Assembly: GCF_032854445.1 (NCBI RefSeq)
Contig: NC_088300.1
Location: 31,851,608-31,911,607 of the forward strand
Reading direction: 5' to 3'
Source: Liolophura sinensis
Taxonomy: Eukaryota; Mollusca; Polyplacophora; Chitonida; Chitonidae
Length of the DNA stretch: 60,000 nt
In this document: in pieces, positions 12,331-25,986 of the stretch
Layout of the letters: each line of letters begins with the position of its first letter
Position numbering within the stretch: position 1 is the first letter of the stretch
The notes under the pieces: generated by a model
The model's database searches: none
What the model was told of the DNA's origin: nothing
Seen by the model: only the letters and a program-made list of their open reading frames with translations
Position numbers and translations under genes: made by a program

Positions 12331-15300
12331 AATTATTAGTCATTAATTAGACCTTTGACGTGTTAATCGGGTTCTTTTTTTAACAAACTGACACGTGATG
12401 CTCCTTGAACTGAGTTTGCAAAGCACCAAAGATGATTTCAAATCGGTGATTGTTTATCCCACGCAGAGTGAAAACAGTTTTTGACGTGTTGATGGCGTAT
12501 CTACAGCTTATCTGTAGAGATACATATCTGTAGAGATAACAACGCTGTTATTTCATATTATACAGGCTGTAAACATGAAACACGGTGTACTGAGACGTCG
12601 CTTGCGTTCATATTCACACCATACAAGCTCGTGTCTATTTAATATAACGAATGCTTCGCGCACTGCACTCTGTCTATTTTAAAGCAGCTTAATACAAACT
12701 GGTAATTTCATTACACTCTTATTTCTCCCTAGTAATGAATTCAAACAGCGTCTACTTGATGGAGGGATTCGAAGTAAAAAAAAAAACAAGTCTTGGGAAA
12801 CCATTAGCACCTTAGAAAATTATAGTTGATGGGTGTAAAATTCGAACACATATTTCCTGAAACGTGAGAAAATAACTAAATTCATCTACAAATCTCTTTT
12901 TAAGCTATATAGCCATATTTAGTGATTGATTTCTTCTCCCAGCCTGTTGGATCAATGGACAAATCGGCTTAACCATAGTTTAGTTTGTGCACCGTTGTGT
13001 ACATAGCAGTTGTTACCACATACAGGTATATATACAGGTGTACTTTACCAACAGGTAAATTCGTAATTTGTTTACATTTCCCATATACCTGCAAGAAACG
13101 TTTCCAAGCCATGGTAACTACGGCAAAGCATGCGTTTATGTAAGGTTTAATCCTTTCTATCCAACAGATAATCGGCTGTGTGGGAATTGAGCCGAGTACA
13201 TGCAATGGGAAAGACAATTGCATACTGTTTTACCTTTCTGGTCGCGTTTAATTCCTTGTAGATATGCAAACTGGCATTTATTACCTTGAGCAAATTTAAT
13301 CACTTTCAGGATTGTTTTTAGATTATTTTCATTCACCGCTGTACGAACTCAGTTGGAATATTTAAGCAGGGTTTTGACCACTAAATACACAAAAATGAAA
13401 AGATCAGCTATATCATTTAGTTCATGTTTAAAAAATACATGTGAAACGTCAAGTCTTTCATGTTTGTATGCACATGCATGCAGGGAAAGGAACCGCGTGG
13501 ATGCACCTGTAAAATTTTCACATGATGATATAGAGGGAGAAAGTTCTAAATTAGCTGATTTTACGCAGGCTAAGCCATGACATCTCCACCCAAACGCGTC
13601 ATCACGAGATGTCAGCACATCTCATTGGATAAATATCACTTAGCGACCTGCCTCTATCTGGTATAGCCAATCGCTGACGCTAATTGGCGTCCTCGTGGGA
13701 TCTACAGGCCAAATCACGCCACCTGGTGGGGTAGCAGCAGCGCTCAGCATGGCATACACGGACTACATGCAGCATGGTTGATTTGGACGGAACGATAGGG
13801 CAGAGTGTTACATACTCATGCCAGGTACTGCTCTCTTGAACACCAAATGTGTGTAATCCCCAGAACAAAGAGGGTGTCAAAATGATCTTTCTCTAGACAC
13901 TCGCTGCACGCTGAGAATAACGGAACACCAACTGAGGCAATCAAAACACTGTCAAAACACAGATTGCCAACTTCAGCAGATCAGTAATTAAAATCAGATA
14001 ATCAATTAATGTACAAATCGCCTCGCGTCACATGTCATATACAAACATCATTAAATGTTATCACTTTTTTATGAATGTACGTTGTGTTTGCTGTTAAGGA
14101 AGTCTTTAATATGTCGATTATTTATAATTGCAATATAAAATATTTGAGTTTATAAGACAATAATTAAGATGTAATCTTCATAAAGCTGCAATGACTGTCC
14201 AATGGGTGCGTGTAATTTACAGGCTTCATGGCACGTGGGATATATCAATCTAAGTATATCCAATTCAGCTATACTTCTGCTAGGTGGCATGATATTCAGG
14301 TATACTATTACGTGAATCGATGTCCACAAATGTATATTATGATGCCTTACTACGTGCATAATTTTTTTGCATCCTTCAATTATTTATATCCGATTAAATG
14401 ATCATTTTGGACAATACTACTTTACACCTTTTTGTGTCATCAATCACTATACTCAACTGATGCGTTCCTTACTACAGCGAAACTGTCTCACTTTAGTATG
14501 TTAATCTCTCTTCAATGTAACGCTCTGAACTAAATAGGCAATATGCGTTTCAATTTTATCTGACTTGTAAAAGTTGAAAAGTATTATACAGAGCATGCGC
14601 AAGCTAGCAGATGCCATACACAACCCATAGATGCCATATATGTCTGCATCCTGGAAACCTGCATAAGCTGATATTGCAACACTTGTGCAGGAATGGTGAC
14701 CAAGCAATGGGCGTATAGCTGTTCATTACAAGATTGTGCAAAATCCAAGAAGTTTTCGTCCCGTACAATTTTGACGAATTTTACAGCGTATATACATTTG
14801 TAAATGTATCTGTAACTGTTCAGAGCGTAGATTTCCAAGCAACACAATACCGTGCACCGTCTAATCAAATGACAAAGATATTTCACCCTGCAAAAGGAGA
14901 CTTGGAATCCAAGTGAAGATATAAACTGATGTAACCCGAGCTTACTTAAACGCGTTTAACATCTCCACACATACCGTTACGTGTAATGCGACTTAATGCC
15001 TGCTAAGTTTATGAACTCATTTATTTGCTTATCATCTATACAATCTTACTACAAATTACTTGCATGAAGATTTTATGAAAATACAATATTTAGTTAGTTA
15101 TTTGATAGTGTTTCACTCAGGTAAAACAGCAATCAGATTTAGGAAAATTCCAAATTGTCACAAGAAAGTTGTTAAAGATACATATACACAGAGTTTGTTG
15201 TAAAGGGGAAATATAACTACACTGTCAAGTACAAGATAATTGGGTTTCTAAAATTTCATTACTGGAGCCAAATAGGATTCTTCCAGCCATTGTGACAAAT

Positions 15301-16542
15301 TGCCACACAGACAATTGAGAGCAATTGCAGGTAACCGGAAAACAAATACTGCAAACCATCCGTGGCAATATTTTTAATAATGAGGAACATACTGTTTCGA
15401 TGAGTCTCTCGTTCCTTTCAGTGATTTATGCTCTAAATGGAGTAAACAATAGAGAGCTGGCTTTTAGCTCACCGAGATTATTTGCCTTGTTATTAACCCT
15501 TGTTCCGGCTGGCCAATCGACCGCGCCTATTGGAGGTAATCTCTTTCCTGTGGGTCAACAGCCGCAGAGATGGGCAAATAAAGCCAATCCGAACAAACAC
15601 AATCGCAGTTGAATGGGGAGAGATAAATAGTGATTATGTTGATTTTACCTAAGGCCTTTTGTGGTGCTTATCTCGTGTGAGTCAAAGATATGTACTCCGG
15701 CCTCACTTTTTTTGCACTTTCCTGTAACTATAAGCCGTTTGGTTAAGCTGGTATTAAGTCAGCTGAGTTCAGAATTGGTTTGTATGAGATTTAATCACGG
15801 ACTGCTTTACATATATAGTTTAGGTACCACAGGATTCACCCACAACACTAATCCGGACAATCACCTTGTTTGAGATCACACATTTGTCTCTCACTGATGC
15901 CTGCAGGTGTACAGGTAAATATAGCTGAAGTGTAGAGGTTATTCTAAGAGTATTTATCATTAGTTCATCGGATGAAATTGAAAATGATTCAGTGTTTATA
16001 AATATAGGGCGCTGTGTACTACTTTGATTCAAAATATGTTTCAGCCTTTAAGCGAAAATAAGGCGTTTGATATTTTGTTTTCTAGATATTCACAACATAC
16101 CTATAATTACTTAAATCGACATTTCCTCGGTAGGACTGACAGGCATTTCTTTTCGAATATTTATAGCCGTGGTTTCACCTTGCGGTTGCATCTATAAATC
16201 CATATATAAAATAACTTGGTTGTCTTAGATTTTAATTAGCTTTTATGAAATGTATATACTATTATATTGATCCAAAAGTGGGTATGTTTCGTGTTATTCC
16301 AAAGGGGCGTTTTAAAATGTGATTACATATTACATATTAAATGTGACGACAACACAGCATTTTTGGTTAATTCTAGACCAGGTTAATTCTAATATTCGCT
16401 GCATTTTCTTTACCGAATTCTGCTTAAGCCATAGAAGTAAGGGATGTATCCGTTGTCACGTCTTAAACATGAACATGAACAGTTGGCATAAAAGCTTAAC
16501 TGGGGAAAATTGACCTGTTATAACCAAATGGTTGGCAAACAG

Positions 16543-16784
16543 TACACTCAAAAAGTGAATGTGTTTGGTGCCTGAATGATACTGTAGAATGTATTCTGCT
16601 ATTGCAACAAATTATTCTGTTAACACGCATTCTATTGATTCAACATAGGTTCTATTAGACTAACAGGATATTATGTTGAATATGACACAGTATTATGGTA
16701 TAATAACAGAATATATTCGAACATCACTCAGACAACAAACTTTCTGTTAAAATGAACACGTTATCTATTTTTTATTTGGATGTA
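16543..16784. mobile_element. MITE family 1, copy 1
   Basis: About 240 bp starting TACACTCAAAAA and ending with a decayed TTTGGATGTA. Internal blocks (ATTCTGTTA, TCTATTgATTCAACAT, TTAGACTAACAGGATATT, TTCTGTTAAAATGAA) recur in three other places in the window. The terminal arms are inverted repeats of each other, and TA flanks suggest a Tc1/mariner-type target. No coding capacity. Confidence 0.8.
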
Positions 16785-16918
16785 TCATTTGCCAACTACA
16801 CCACTGTCGCACACTACTCTGGGTTTAATCTCTGTGCTGTGGTATGCATTTTCCTTTAATAGAATTTTATTTTCATTTTCGTTTTCTTTTTCTTTTTCTT
16901 TGTCTTTGTTTTTGTAAT

Positions 16919-17265
16919 AGGACCGGCCCTGATAGCACAGTTGGTAGAGCGCCCGCTTCGGGACCGGTAGATCCAGGATCAATCCTGGGTCGAGTCACAC
17001 CTTGGACCTTAAAAGAGGAAGTTCTAACTTCCTCGCTCGGCGTTCAGTATGAAGGGGAAAGTGACCCATATCTGTATAATGGCTCGGTCGGGGCGGCTTA
17101 CTTGCCTTCGGTAAGGCGTCTCAGTGAAACAGCATTAGATAAAAGAGCGGTGGAAATCTGTCCTGCAACAAGGAGGCACATACCATGCACTCTAAGGATT
17201 CCTTCGTCATTACATAACTGAAAAATTGTTAAGCAAGACATTAAACCCCAATCCCTCACTAACTC
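16919..17265 (+). mobile_element. tRNA-derived SINE, family a, near full length
   Basis: The head resembles a tRNA: TAGCACAGTTGGTAGAGCG (A box) and about 40 bp on GGTAGATCCAGGATCAATCC (B box). The body contains CTTGGACCTTAAAAGAGGAA and GGGGCGGCTTACTTGCCTTC, and the 3' part runs through AAGACATTAAACCCCAATCC. Reading frames here are artefacts of the repeat. Confidence 0.82.
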
Positions 17266-17379
17266 TTTGTAGTAGCGACCTACCATATCCAGAACCTTCT
17301 TAAAACTCAATTATGTCATTCTTGTTTTATAAATTAATCCCTTGTTTATAAATGGGCCATTTAACTTTGCACGTGCACG

Positions 17380-18260
17380 TCGAAAAAGACTGTGATGGAC
17401 CCTTGGTCCATATGCATGCACTAGAATGTCACGTGTATACAACGTATGGACGAACAAGGTAACGGTCAGAAAACGGCGGGTGATGTATTGTGAAAATCTA
17501 GTAAATAATTGTAGTCAACAACTGGTCGGGCCTTAGTGGCCTGTCTGATCATTAGAGGAGCACGTGGATGAAGGGTGGTTTGAAAAAAGAGGAGCTTTCT
17601 TAGGGACGTTGACCGGAATGGACTTGGAAAACAACAATGGAAAAAAACTCGTACGTGGCGAGAAGAAAAACGAGTCGCTTCTTACTCGTTCTGTGTCTAC
17701 GGGAAGTATTGCAAGTCTCCCTCCGGGCCAGATACAATTAGACAAACGAGGCGGAAAATCTCCGATTAAAATTTATTTTTCTCCGAAGGGCTAATGCAAG
17801 TGTAATTGGGCGCCCACTCGAGTCCTATTAGCCGGCTAAAGACGGGTGCGCACAGAGAGCGTTAGACAAGACGCCTGTCAACGCGGCCAATCAGTGACGG
17901 CGAGATGGCTTTTTCTCGGGCTCCTTACCGCTCTTCAGGCTGGTAACAAACCCACGGCGTCGCCCGGTTACATTTGCGACATCGCCTTCGGCTCACTTCC
18001 CGTCAAAGGACTCCAGCCCTTACTCCTTTTTCCTCGATATGAGCCAAGGGAACGCCAGAACGAGAGTCAAAAGCCCTCGAGATAATGTGCTATGGTTAGA
18101 GACAAGCACTTCTCCGAGGAAGGATCCAGCACTCTCCATCTTCCCACGTGGCCGGGAACAATGGCGGACTGGTGACCAGAATGTAACTAACGCTCGAAAC
18201 AACAGACTCATCGGTTTAATTCGATCCCAGAGAGGAATTATTCACAAAAGGCTCTTGATA
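17380..18260. promoter_or_regulatory. Candidate intergenic regulatory island
   Basis: A relatively G+C-rich block with CGGCCAATCAGTGACGG (CCAAT-box-like), CACGTG and CACGTGG motifs. It lies midway between the two Vsx genes. The short frames here show no known domain. Confidence 0.33.
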
Positions 18261-18621
18261 GCAGAGATTCAGGCTTCAATACACAAGCACATAGAGCTGT
18301 AATTCTTGGGAAGTTGTCCCGTAGACGTAAAACTGTACGACCAGTGTATCCTCTAGCTCTCAGATATGTAACAGAAACCAAACAAGAATAAGTAACAAGC
18401 AGAGTGTGCTACAGCAGCGACTAATCATTTTGAATAAATGTATCATTTGACTGAAGTGATTGATTACTGTTTCTCGGTATAGGTGAAATTTTGTCTTGGC
18501 CAGTTCAGTGTACGTCGGATTATTGAGTGAATCATCCGATTTTATTATGAGATTTACCTTAAAAGTTCCGATGGACGTAACATTTATAGCAGTATAAAAG
18601 ACTATACAAGCAGTATGTAGA

Positions 18622-18900
18622 GTAAAATCAGAGCAGCGACGACAGTGTGATAGTTTTAAAAAATGATCACATGTAACCGTTAAAACCCGGTTTCTGTCAA
18701 TTTAACACAGTTATCGTTTTACTGTAACTCCTTGTTTATGCGTGAAAAGGCCTAAATAGTTTGTACATGGTTTATAGCACAATGACTAAAGCCGAATTAG
18801 GTTATTAAATGGAGTGATGTTAATAGCAATTTCGGACGCCACTGGTGCAGAATTACTCAAAATGCTATTTTGTTGTCACATTTATCACTTAAATAAAAAT
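18622..18900 (+). repeat. Dispersed repeat d, copy 1
   Basis: GTAAAATCAGAGCAGCGACG then ACCCGGTTTCTGTCAATTTA and AAAATGCTATTTTGTTGTCA align in order with 21285-21515. Type unknown; no inverted ends seen. Confidence 0.6.
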
Positions 18901-19060
18901 ACTATGTTTGAGTTAATTCGTTATTTATTTAGCTATTTAGTTATATTCAGTCATTTGATTGTTGATGTGCATCTATCTTAATTGTGTTGACTTGCAATGG
19001 GGTATAATTTTTAGGTGATAATACTATCGATTGATTTGATTTTGATTGATGTTTAAAAAT

Positions 19061-19109
19061 TATGCTATGGTGACTAGTACATTTATGCCATGGTGACTAG
19101 TACATTTAT
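19061..19109. repeat. 23-bp tandem duplication
   Basis: TATGCTATGGTGACTAGTAC ATT is followed directly by the same unit with one change (C for T). Confidence 0.9.
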
Positions 19110-19202
19110 GGATAGATGAATGAATGTGCCCGGAATAAACCATGCAACTTTGATAAGTTATACGCTGAGGAAATTTTCCACGTGATATAGTTCATATTGC
19201 TC

Positions 19203-19433
19203 GACGGCCTCCGTGGCCGAATGGTTAACGTGCTAGCGCGGCGCAATGACTCAAGAACCTCTCACCAATGCGGTCGCTGTAAATTCAAGCCCAGCTCATG
19301 CGTGGGAAGGCCTGCAAGCAATCTGCCAGGGCTATAATCGGTTTTTTCCCACTATGCATAATGCTGGCAGCCGTCGTAAAAGTGAAATACTCTTGAGCAG
19401 GGCGTAAAATACCAATCAAATAAATAAATAAAT
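19203..19433 (+). mobile_element. tRNA-derived SINE, family b, with (AAAT)n tail
   Basis: The head, GGCCTCCGTGGCCGAATGGTTAA, resembles a Leu/Ser-type tRNA 5' half. Next come GCGGTCGCTGTAAATTCAAG (B-box-like) and the conserved end, ATAATGCTGGCAGCCGTCGT then AAGTGAAATACTCTTGAGC and (AAAT)n. The same 3' end occurs at four more places in the window. Confidence 0.85.
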
Positions 19434-20504
19434 CGTATTGCTGGAAGGTAAGTAGTCTCCAGCAAACTTTATATACAATCACGAGGGAACACCCCATAGA
19501 TCACTTATGTTGAATCTTAAAGTTCCATCATCCAGAATTATATTTAATTTATTTATTGTTTGTGTGTTGTTTTAAAGCTATACTCAAGAATGTTTTGACA
19601 TACACGATTGGGGTGAGTTATGAAAGGAGGAAATTAATGACAAGTTACTGACGAATTTTCCTATACGTGCTTGAGACTTACAAAGAATAATGGTGGAAGA
19701 CAAGTGATTTTCAAGAGACATTCAGCCACACAAACGGCCACAGGAGCGTTGTCGATAGCTTATTGTCACCATGCAGTACCTGAAGAACAATGAGTTCGGA
19801 AGAATCTACAATATTTTGGCGATTGAAATATCAGATTATACATGTAGATATTCCAGTTTTTTTTTTAAAGCTGTGCTACTTATGGATTGCAAAAGGTTTC
19901 TGTTTGAAAACTGTTTACAATATACATTCCAAAGGCGCTCTGACAAGAAACAGTGATATTAGGCCCTATAAAAGTTCACCTCAGTCGCAGTTTTCACGAA
20001 AATGGATAAAATGGGGTGAAAAAATGTGTGTTTTGTTTCTTCGTAAAGTCTACAGATCCTGCTCTCAAACAATTTCACTTCATGGATGTCATTAGAACAC
20101 CACTTATTACATTCAATGATTTGTAAATATTGCACGCATCGAACTTGCGAGATATGATCGATGAGGAAACACAGTATGTTTGGTCCTGCATTATCTCCCT
20201 TGGATGACTGGAGATGCACACTGGTCTCTGTAATACATGACAAACAAAGCGTTATTCGTGTGCAGCGAGCTTAGCTGTTTGTTTGAGACATCCCGCAAGG
20301 GCAGATTGGAGATTTTCTGGAGGAAAAGATAAATGATATTTTTAAACAGTTGCTCATGATGTAATAATGCAAACTGTCGTGTTAATTAATAAGATTGGTA
20401 TATGTATATAAAGATTGTAAAACTATGTTTGAAGAATTACGAATGTGCAGCGAGCAAAATGCTGACCCTCATATATTGTCACAATTTTTACCTGGTTTCC
20501 AGTG

Positions 20505-20526
20505 CCCCCCCCCCCCCCCCCCCCCC
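20505..20526. repeat. Poly-C run (22)
   Basis: An uninterrupted C22 followed by GCCC. The exact length may be uncertain from sequencing. Confidence 0.9.
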
Positions 20527-21185
20527 GCCCTCCACTCGCTGACGCTTCTGGTGAAAGCTATGATACACTTGTATAACACTTGGAATAATCAAATACTTCG
20601 AAATACTGAAGCCACAGTTTTTCTCCCTGAAGATGTAATTTGACTAACGTAACTGTTATAGAAAGTTGTCGTTATGTAACATGGAATTCAAACACTAACG
20701 TGGAGCATAGGTCGTGATGAAAGCCTATTAAAAACTGTCCACAAAAATGGTTGCATATTTTTTTTTCAACCCAGAATAATGCATTTGTAACTTTGGATTC
20801 TATGATGACCTTTCCTGGCCACACTGAAACATCAGATTTTTGCCACTCAACACACACTGATTTGTGCTCACACTGATTTGTGCACACACACGCTCTAAAT
20901 GCACATGCATGTAGATCTATGAATGGGCCTTGAACTATTGGATGTGACGTAAATGATACTCTCTCGGTCACACCCAGACCACCGTAGAATCTGATGTTTT
21001 ATCAACTGATGTTTTGCTCGGTTGGAAACATTCTGTAAAAGGCAAATGTATCGAACTATTTTCCGGGGCTTTGTTTATTGGTCTTTCATCCACTTTATAC
21101 TTCATGAGTTTTCTTTGCCTGTAAGTTCCAGCCATGTTTCTATAGGCCTTGGCCAGCAAGGTAATAACAGTAGCATTAGTGTCCC

Positions 21186-21515
21186 CCAGGTGTGATTTGT
21201 CATTTACCACCTGAAGACGGAATCAGACTGTTGAGTGTGATAACTGCATAGGCGAGGGTTTCGATCATGTCGATGAAAAAAGACAGCAGCGTAAAACCAG
21301 ATCAATGACAACAGTTTGACAGTTGGCAAACAGTCACACGTATTACCGGTGAAATCCGGTCTCCTGTCAATTTACCTCAGGGTTTCATTTTAATTGTTCA
21401 TGTAGTTACTTATGAAGTAGCAGCATATACGTCCCCTTGCACCATGGCTTAAGCAGAATAAGGTTTTAAAAAATGCAGTGAAACCAGATGCAATGTGTTA
21501 GATGTCACATTTAAT
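21186..21515 (+). repeat. Dispersed repeat d, longest copy
   Basis: It contains AGGTGTGATTTGTCATTTAC then CACCTGAAGACGGAATCAGA, the block also found at 24541-24600, and further on ATCCGGTCTCCTGTCAATTTA, the block also found at 18685 and 21925. It thus links the partial copies into one family. Confidence 0.6.
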
Positions 21516-21924
21516 ATTTGATACGGTGATATTCCAATCCAACAGGACAAAAACTGAAAATTCCCCAAACATGAAGCTACAAAGGTATGGTCATTCTTTG
21601 TAGAACTGACTTCTGGAAATTTTCAATGCATTTTTGACCAGGTTGACAAAATGAATTTTCCACTACTTTAGTATATCTAAAGACTTATTTCACATATATA
21701 CATTTAGGCAGTGTTCAAGAGTATTTTATTTATATGACGGCGGTCACTTTATAAGGGAAGAGGAATTCATGCACCACAATTCGCAATATAGGTGACAAAC
21801 CGCCTGGATAAAAGTTGCGGTGGTAAAACTGGGGGCGTGATTGTTGAAATGCTAGACGTCTACTAGAACAACGTATTAAACGTCTCACGAACAAATTCGA
21901 AAAAAAAAAGACAAAAGCACCGCT

Positions 21925-22020
21925 TGTCAATTTACCTCGGTTAGAGTTTTCTTTTATATTCATGTGTATACGCTTATTTTATTTAGGTGTCACTATTATT
22001 CAAAATGCTGTAGTGTCATC
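21925..22020 (+). repeat. Dispersed repeat d, partial copy
   Basis: GCTTGTCAATTTACCTCGGT then TCAAAATGCTGTAGTGTCAT matches the 3' half of copies 1 and 2. Confidence 0.5.
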
Positions 22021-22329
22021 ACCTTTACGATACAACCATATTAAAGGTCTCATGTGTTGAACCAAAGACCCAGCACAGAAAACCTTATCTGCAAAAACTG
22101 AAAGATTTTGGAATACTTATTGAATTACACGGCGAGAGATCACAAAACTATAACTATATACATGCACACAGAGCTGTAAGAAAATCAGGTTCATAATTCT
22201 ATTGTTTTGCGCATGCTTCATGTATCGCAATTTCCGGTGTCTCTCGAGGCTTCCTTGCGAGCTGATTCGAAAGCACCTGCTTAACGCTATAACAGGCTTA
22301 TTTACCACTTATTTACCGCTTTTACTGAC

Positions 22330-23040
22330 GTCGAACACTCGGGGTTGACTCAGGCAATTGTTAATAGCATGTCAATGGTCGTTCACACGGCAGATCTGCA
22401 CCCATCTGGAACTGAGTTGTGGTAAGTCGCTAATAGACTCAATGGTGTTGTTCGGTACGTCACATTACCTCCTCATAATTGTTCTGTTAGCGTGTCTGAA
22501 TTGGGGGTTGGGTACTTGACATTGTTAACATGAAGTCACTATATTTCTTGACACCTTCCCTGCAAAAAAAAGTCCCCATCGCGTTCCGGAAGGAATGAGA
22601 GCTGCTTTTGTTACCGCGCGCATAATAGCAAGTGAGACTGTGATTGGCTGAAAAAATCTCTTTTCGAAAATCGCTTTAAGCAAGGTGTTGAGTCGGTACA
22701 GTTTCTTCTGTTACCAGAGTACACGGTTAGATGGCGCTTTAGAGTGAGCTGTGAAAACTAAGGCGGGGGTATGTAATTTTCTCAGCAGGCATGGCGTTCT
22801 GACGACTTGGCATATGTCAATAACGCCCTGTTATCCTTACAGCTGTTGCTAAATAGCGGATCGCACAAGCCAAATAGCTGCCTGCACACATTCCCGCTGT
22901 CATATTTATAAGAAGCACGTATCTGTTGAAGGATTTCACTTAAGATTTCCTGTTATATGCTAGAAATAAGGCGACCCTGACGTGACGGGGTCAGCCGGTG
23001 TGAAATCATCTGGGGCGGGAGACGTTCCTACAACTATATC
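22330..23040. promoter_or_regulatory. Intergenic island at 22.3-23.0 kb
   Basis: Mixed composition with CCCTGACGTGACGGGGTCAG near the end, a near-palindrome (TGACG core). No repeat; about 4 kb past the Vsx-A stop. Confidence 0.25.
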
Positions 23041-23599
23041 TATGCGTAGACTTGCTTGCAGTGAATTTCTGCCAATTTTATTACAAACATGTTATTTCTG
23101 TGCATTTTGAATGAATGATGCATATACTGACAGTCCCCTACATCATTTTAATTCCACGTTACATAATGACATCCGTATCCAGTGTTGCATATATACATAT
23201 AAACATGCCAATAGGTGAATATCAGTGAATTTTAGTATACTCATTCGAATCGCGAAATAACCTGCGTGTGTAATATATCCATAGCGAATAAGACCTTTAA
23301 TTATTAAATTAATTATTAACTAATTGTTTGCGTGACTTTCAATTTAATTATGATGTCGACTTTTTTGCTGAAAATTTTCCTCTATTTTGTAGCATGTTTA
23401 TGCACATGTTGATAAAATGGTGCATATGCACAGTCCTGCCATGGAAGTTCCATGTTTCCCTTTTAATCCATGTTACATAACAACATCCGTAGCCAGCGAT
23501 GCTTAGAGCCCGTAACATATGAAGGTCAATGTATTTACTAATTCGAATCATGCGTAAAGCCTTCATCAAATTTTTGATAAGTTTGTTTTCACCCCCTCA

Positions 23600-23760
23600 A
23601 ACCGATGGCCTTCGACATTATTTCTCACATGCTAGAGGGTGACTCATTGTCGCAAGAGTAAATGCATTATACCTTATACTTATAGTGCTACCTCACCTAG
23701 TGAGGACACCAGATATGACACCCCACTCCGCCTCAACTTACTGAAACCATTAAGGTATAT
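23600..23760 (-). mobile_element. SINE-like repeat, family c, partial decayed copy
   Basis: GAGGACACCAGATATGACAC then CCCACTCCGCCTCA matches the block at 31176-31200; the flanks agree poorly, so the limits are approximate. Confidence 0.4.
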
Positions 23761-24540
23761 GAACTTGTATAATACGTAATTATATATACAGGTTCTATTT
23801 AAAGAAACAGTTATAATGCATGTTAAATTTGATCATATTTTCAAATAAGCTGGCCATGCATATACTTCGTGGTAAATGCTTCCCTTAACACATAGCCTAT
23901 TTCTTTTGATATAAATTGTATTTATTTGATAAGCATGCTCTAATCTGACGGTTAGTATTTGCAAGCGCATGTGCAAATACACGAAAACGTGATACCTAAC
24001 TGACCAAGCCCCGGGATGACAAAGATATATCAGACATAAGTCAAAATTTTACATCACTTTAAAATTGTTATTTCTGCTGTAACTGTCAAAATACTTCTTG
24101 CTTATGTATAAATGCTGTTTTTTGTGCATGTAAGAGCTATATCAGGGTCAAGTGATATCATCATAATGACAGGCAGCATGAATATAAAGCAGTTTTACAA
24201 TATTCATTACAAGTTTTAGTATTTCTGCACACAGCTTCTGTTTGTGCATGCCTTGTCTTCATGGTAATGTGTTTGGTGGGGGTGGGGAGTGGGGGTGGGG
24301 GGGGCAGCATAGACCTGTACATATACATGCCTTCAAGAGCGCACGCATAGCGGAAGTGACACGCGCTCTTCAGCTTTTGTAAAGCTGAGCCTTATAAAAC
24401 ATCACTACAAGTCAAGAATCACTTGATTTTTTCACAAGTGCTTCCGCCGTAGAACAAATAGCTATTGATAATGGTTGTTTAATGTCGTGTCATACTGGTA
24501 AGTTCTGTAGACCACGTTATAACAATGGCCATCGCGCTCC

Positions 24541-24602
24541 GCAGGTGTGTTTTGTCATTGATCACCTGTAGACGGAATCTCACCCTTGAATGTGACACCT
24601 AT
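24541..24602 (+). repeat. Dispersed repeat d, 5' block only
   Basis: CAGGTGTGTTTTGTCATTGA then TCACCTGTAGACGGAATCTC is about 80 percent alike to 21188-21240 by eye. Confidence 0.5.
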
Positions 24603-24919
24603 TTAGACAAGGAGCAGTCTGTTAAGTAACCGGTGTTGTAAATCGTGTAATTCTTAAAGGAAAGGCTCGATAGATGACACTTTAGCCACCTGAGATCGTG
24701 CCAAGTCTCGTGTCTAAATGTCAAATATATACAACTCGACTTCTTCGGTATTGACCCGATCGAGACGCTCTCCTGTGTGACGTTATTGCTCTGCAAGAGC
24801 ATTAGCCGTTGGTTAAGCTTGTTATATATATGTATACGATTTATGTCGTTTCACTTTTACTCCATCAAAGTATTTACTGGCCAAAATTTATTTCAAGTTT
24901 ATCATTTAGTCTTTGTGTT

Positions 24920-24974
24920 ATGATATATTCTTGAGCAGGGTGTAAAACACCAGTGAAACACATAAATAAATAAA
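24920..24974 (+). mobile_element. SINE family b, 3' end only
   Basis: TATTCTTGAGCAGGGTGTAA then ACACCAGTGAAACACATAAA matches the last 45 bp and the tail of the copy at 19203. Confidence 0.7.
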
Positions 24975-25179
24975 GCTATAGTGCTTGAATTGACTTGTTC
25001 GGGTTAGGCATCTAATCGCCTGTAATACAACCGTCTAGGAAATTCGGTAAACAGGCATCCGGCCACATGTATTAGCCCTCTTACATTCGGTAACAAGGGT
25101 TCCCATAGCTGAACATGTCATATAGGTGGGTGTCATTCAGAAAGCCGTGATTTAAGTACCGCATACTTTATGAGGGACT

Positions 25180-25331
25180 GTTAGGTGGGAAGGTCTACCA
25201 GCAACCTTCGGATGGTCATGGATTATTCCCGGGGTCTGCCTGCTTTCCTCCCACCATAATGCTGGTCGCTGCTGTAGAAGTGAAATATTCTTAAGTATGG
25301 CGCAAAACACCGATCAAATAAATAAATAAAT
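25180..25331 (+). mobile_element. SINE family b, 5'-truncated copy
   Basis: GGGAAGGTCTACCAGCAACC then TTCGGATGGTCATGG and CCACCATAATGCTGGTCGCT lead to AAGTGAAATATTCTTAAGTA and (AAAT)n. The tRNA head is not recognisable. Confidence 0.82.
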
Positions 25332-25986
25332 ACCTCTATAAAGGGAAACATGGTTGACACGAGAATGACTCTCGGTGTAAATCTTGACGAGGGTCAAAAT
25401 AGTTTGCAACAGTCTCCAGGCATTAGGACAATTTGCTGGCAAACAGATATGGTATGCACGGTGTCTAGCGTGGCGTGGATAAGACTGTAAATTAATTATC
25501 AAGCAAATATTCTTTCATGTAGGCACATTTATACTGTACATTTAGTATTCGGTGTGTTTTAATGTGCGAAAAACTATATGTGTTTCTTATCTGTATGAAG
25601 AATAACCCCTGGCTCTTTCCTCCCGGCATATATACAATCGACCTTAAGTATATCCTTATACTGCATCGGCTTTGGGATCAAAACACTGTAAATTAACAAA
25701 GTCGCTTTTTATAATTATCAAATATAACATAGAATTTAGCATGAATAATTATGGTTCACGTCATAATGATAATGTTCCGTACAGCCATATGTATATTATA
25801 CCTCAGTGAAATATAAGCCACACTGGATTGAACTCACGATTTTGATCCAGCTTTCTGTATACCAGTATGTAAAAGAAAGACAATATTTATGCAGCGATAT
25901 ATTGCGTTAGTAATCTCTTTTAACTTATAATTACCTTGTTCTGCAATTAAACTGAATAAACCAAGACTTTCCTGCCGTCCCCTGTT

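Noticed and set aside
16919-17000. Functional tRNA gene
   Set aside because: A and B boxes are present, but the sequence does not fold into a complete cloverleaf by eye and runs into a SINE body; the related copy at 58283 has the same architecture.
16844-17310. Frames on both strands over 16.8-17.3 kb
   Set aside because: They lie in a tRNA-derived SINE and mirror its sequence.
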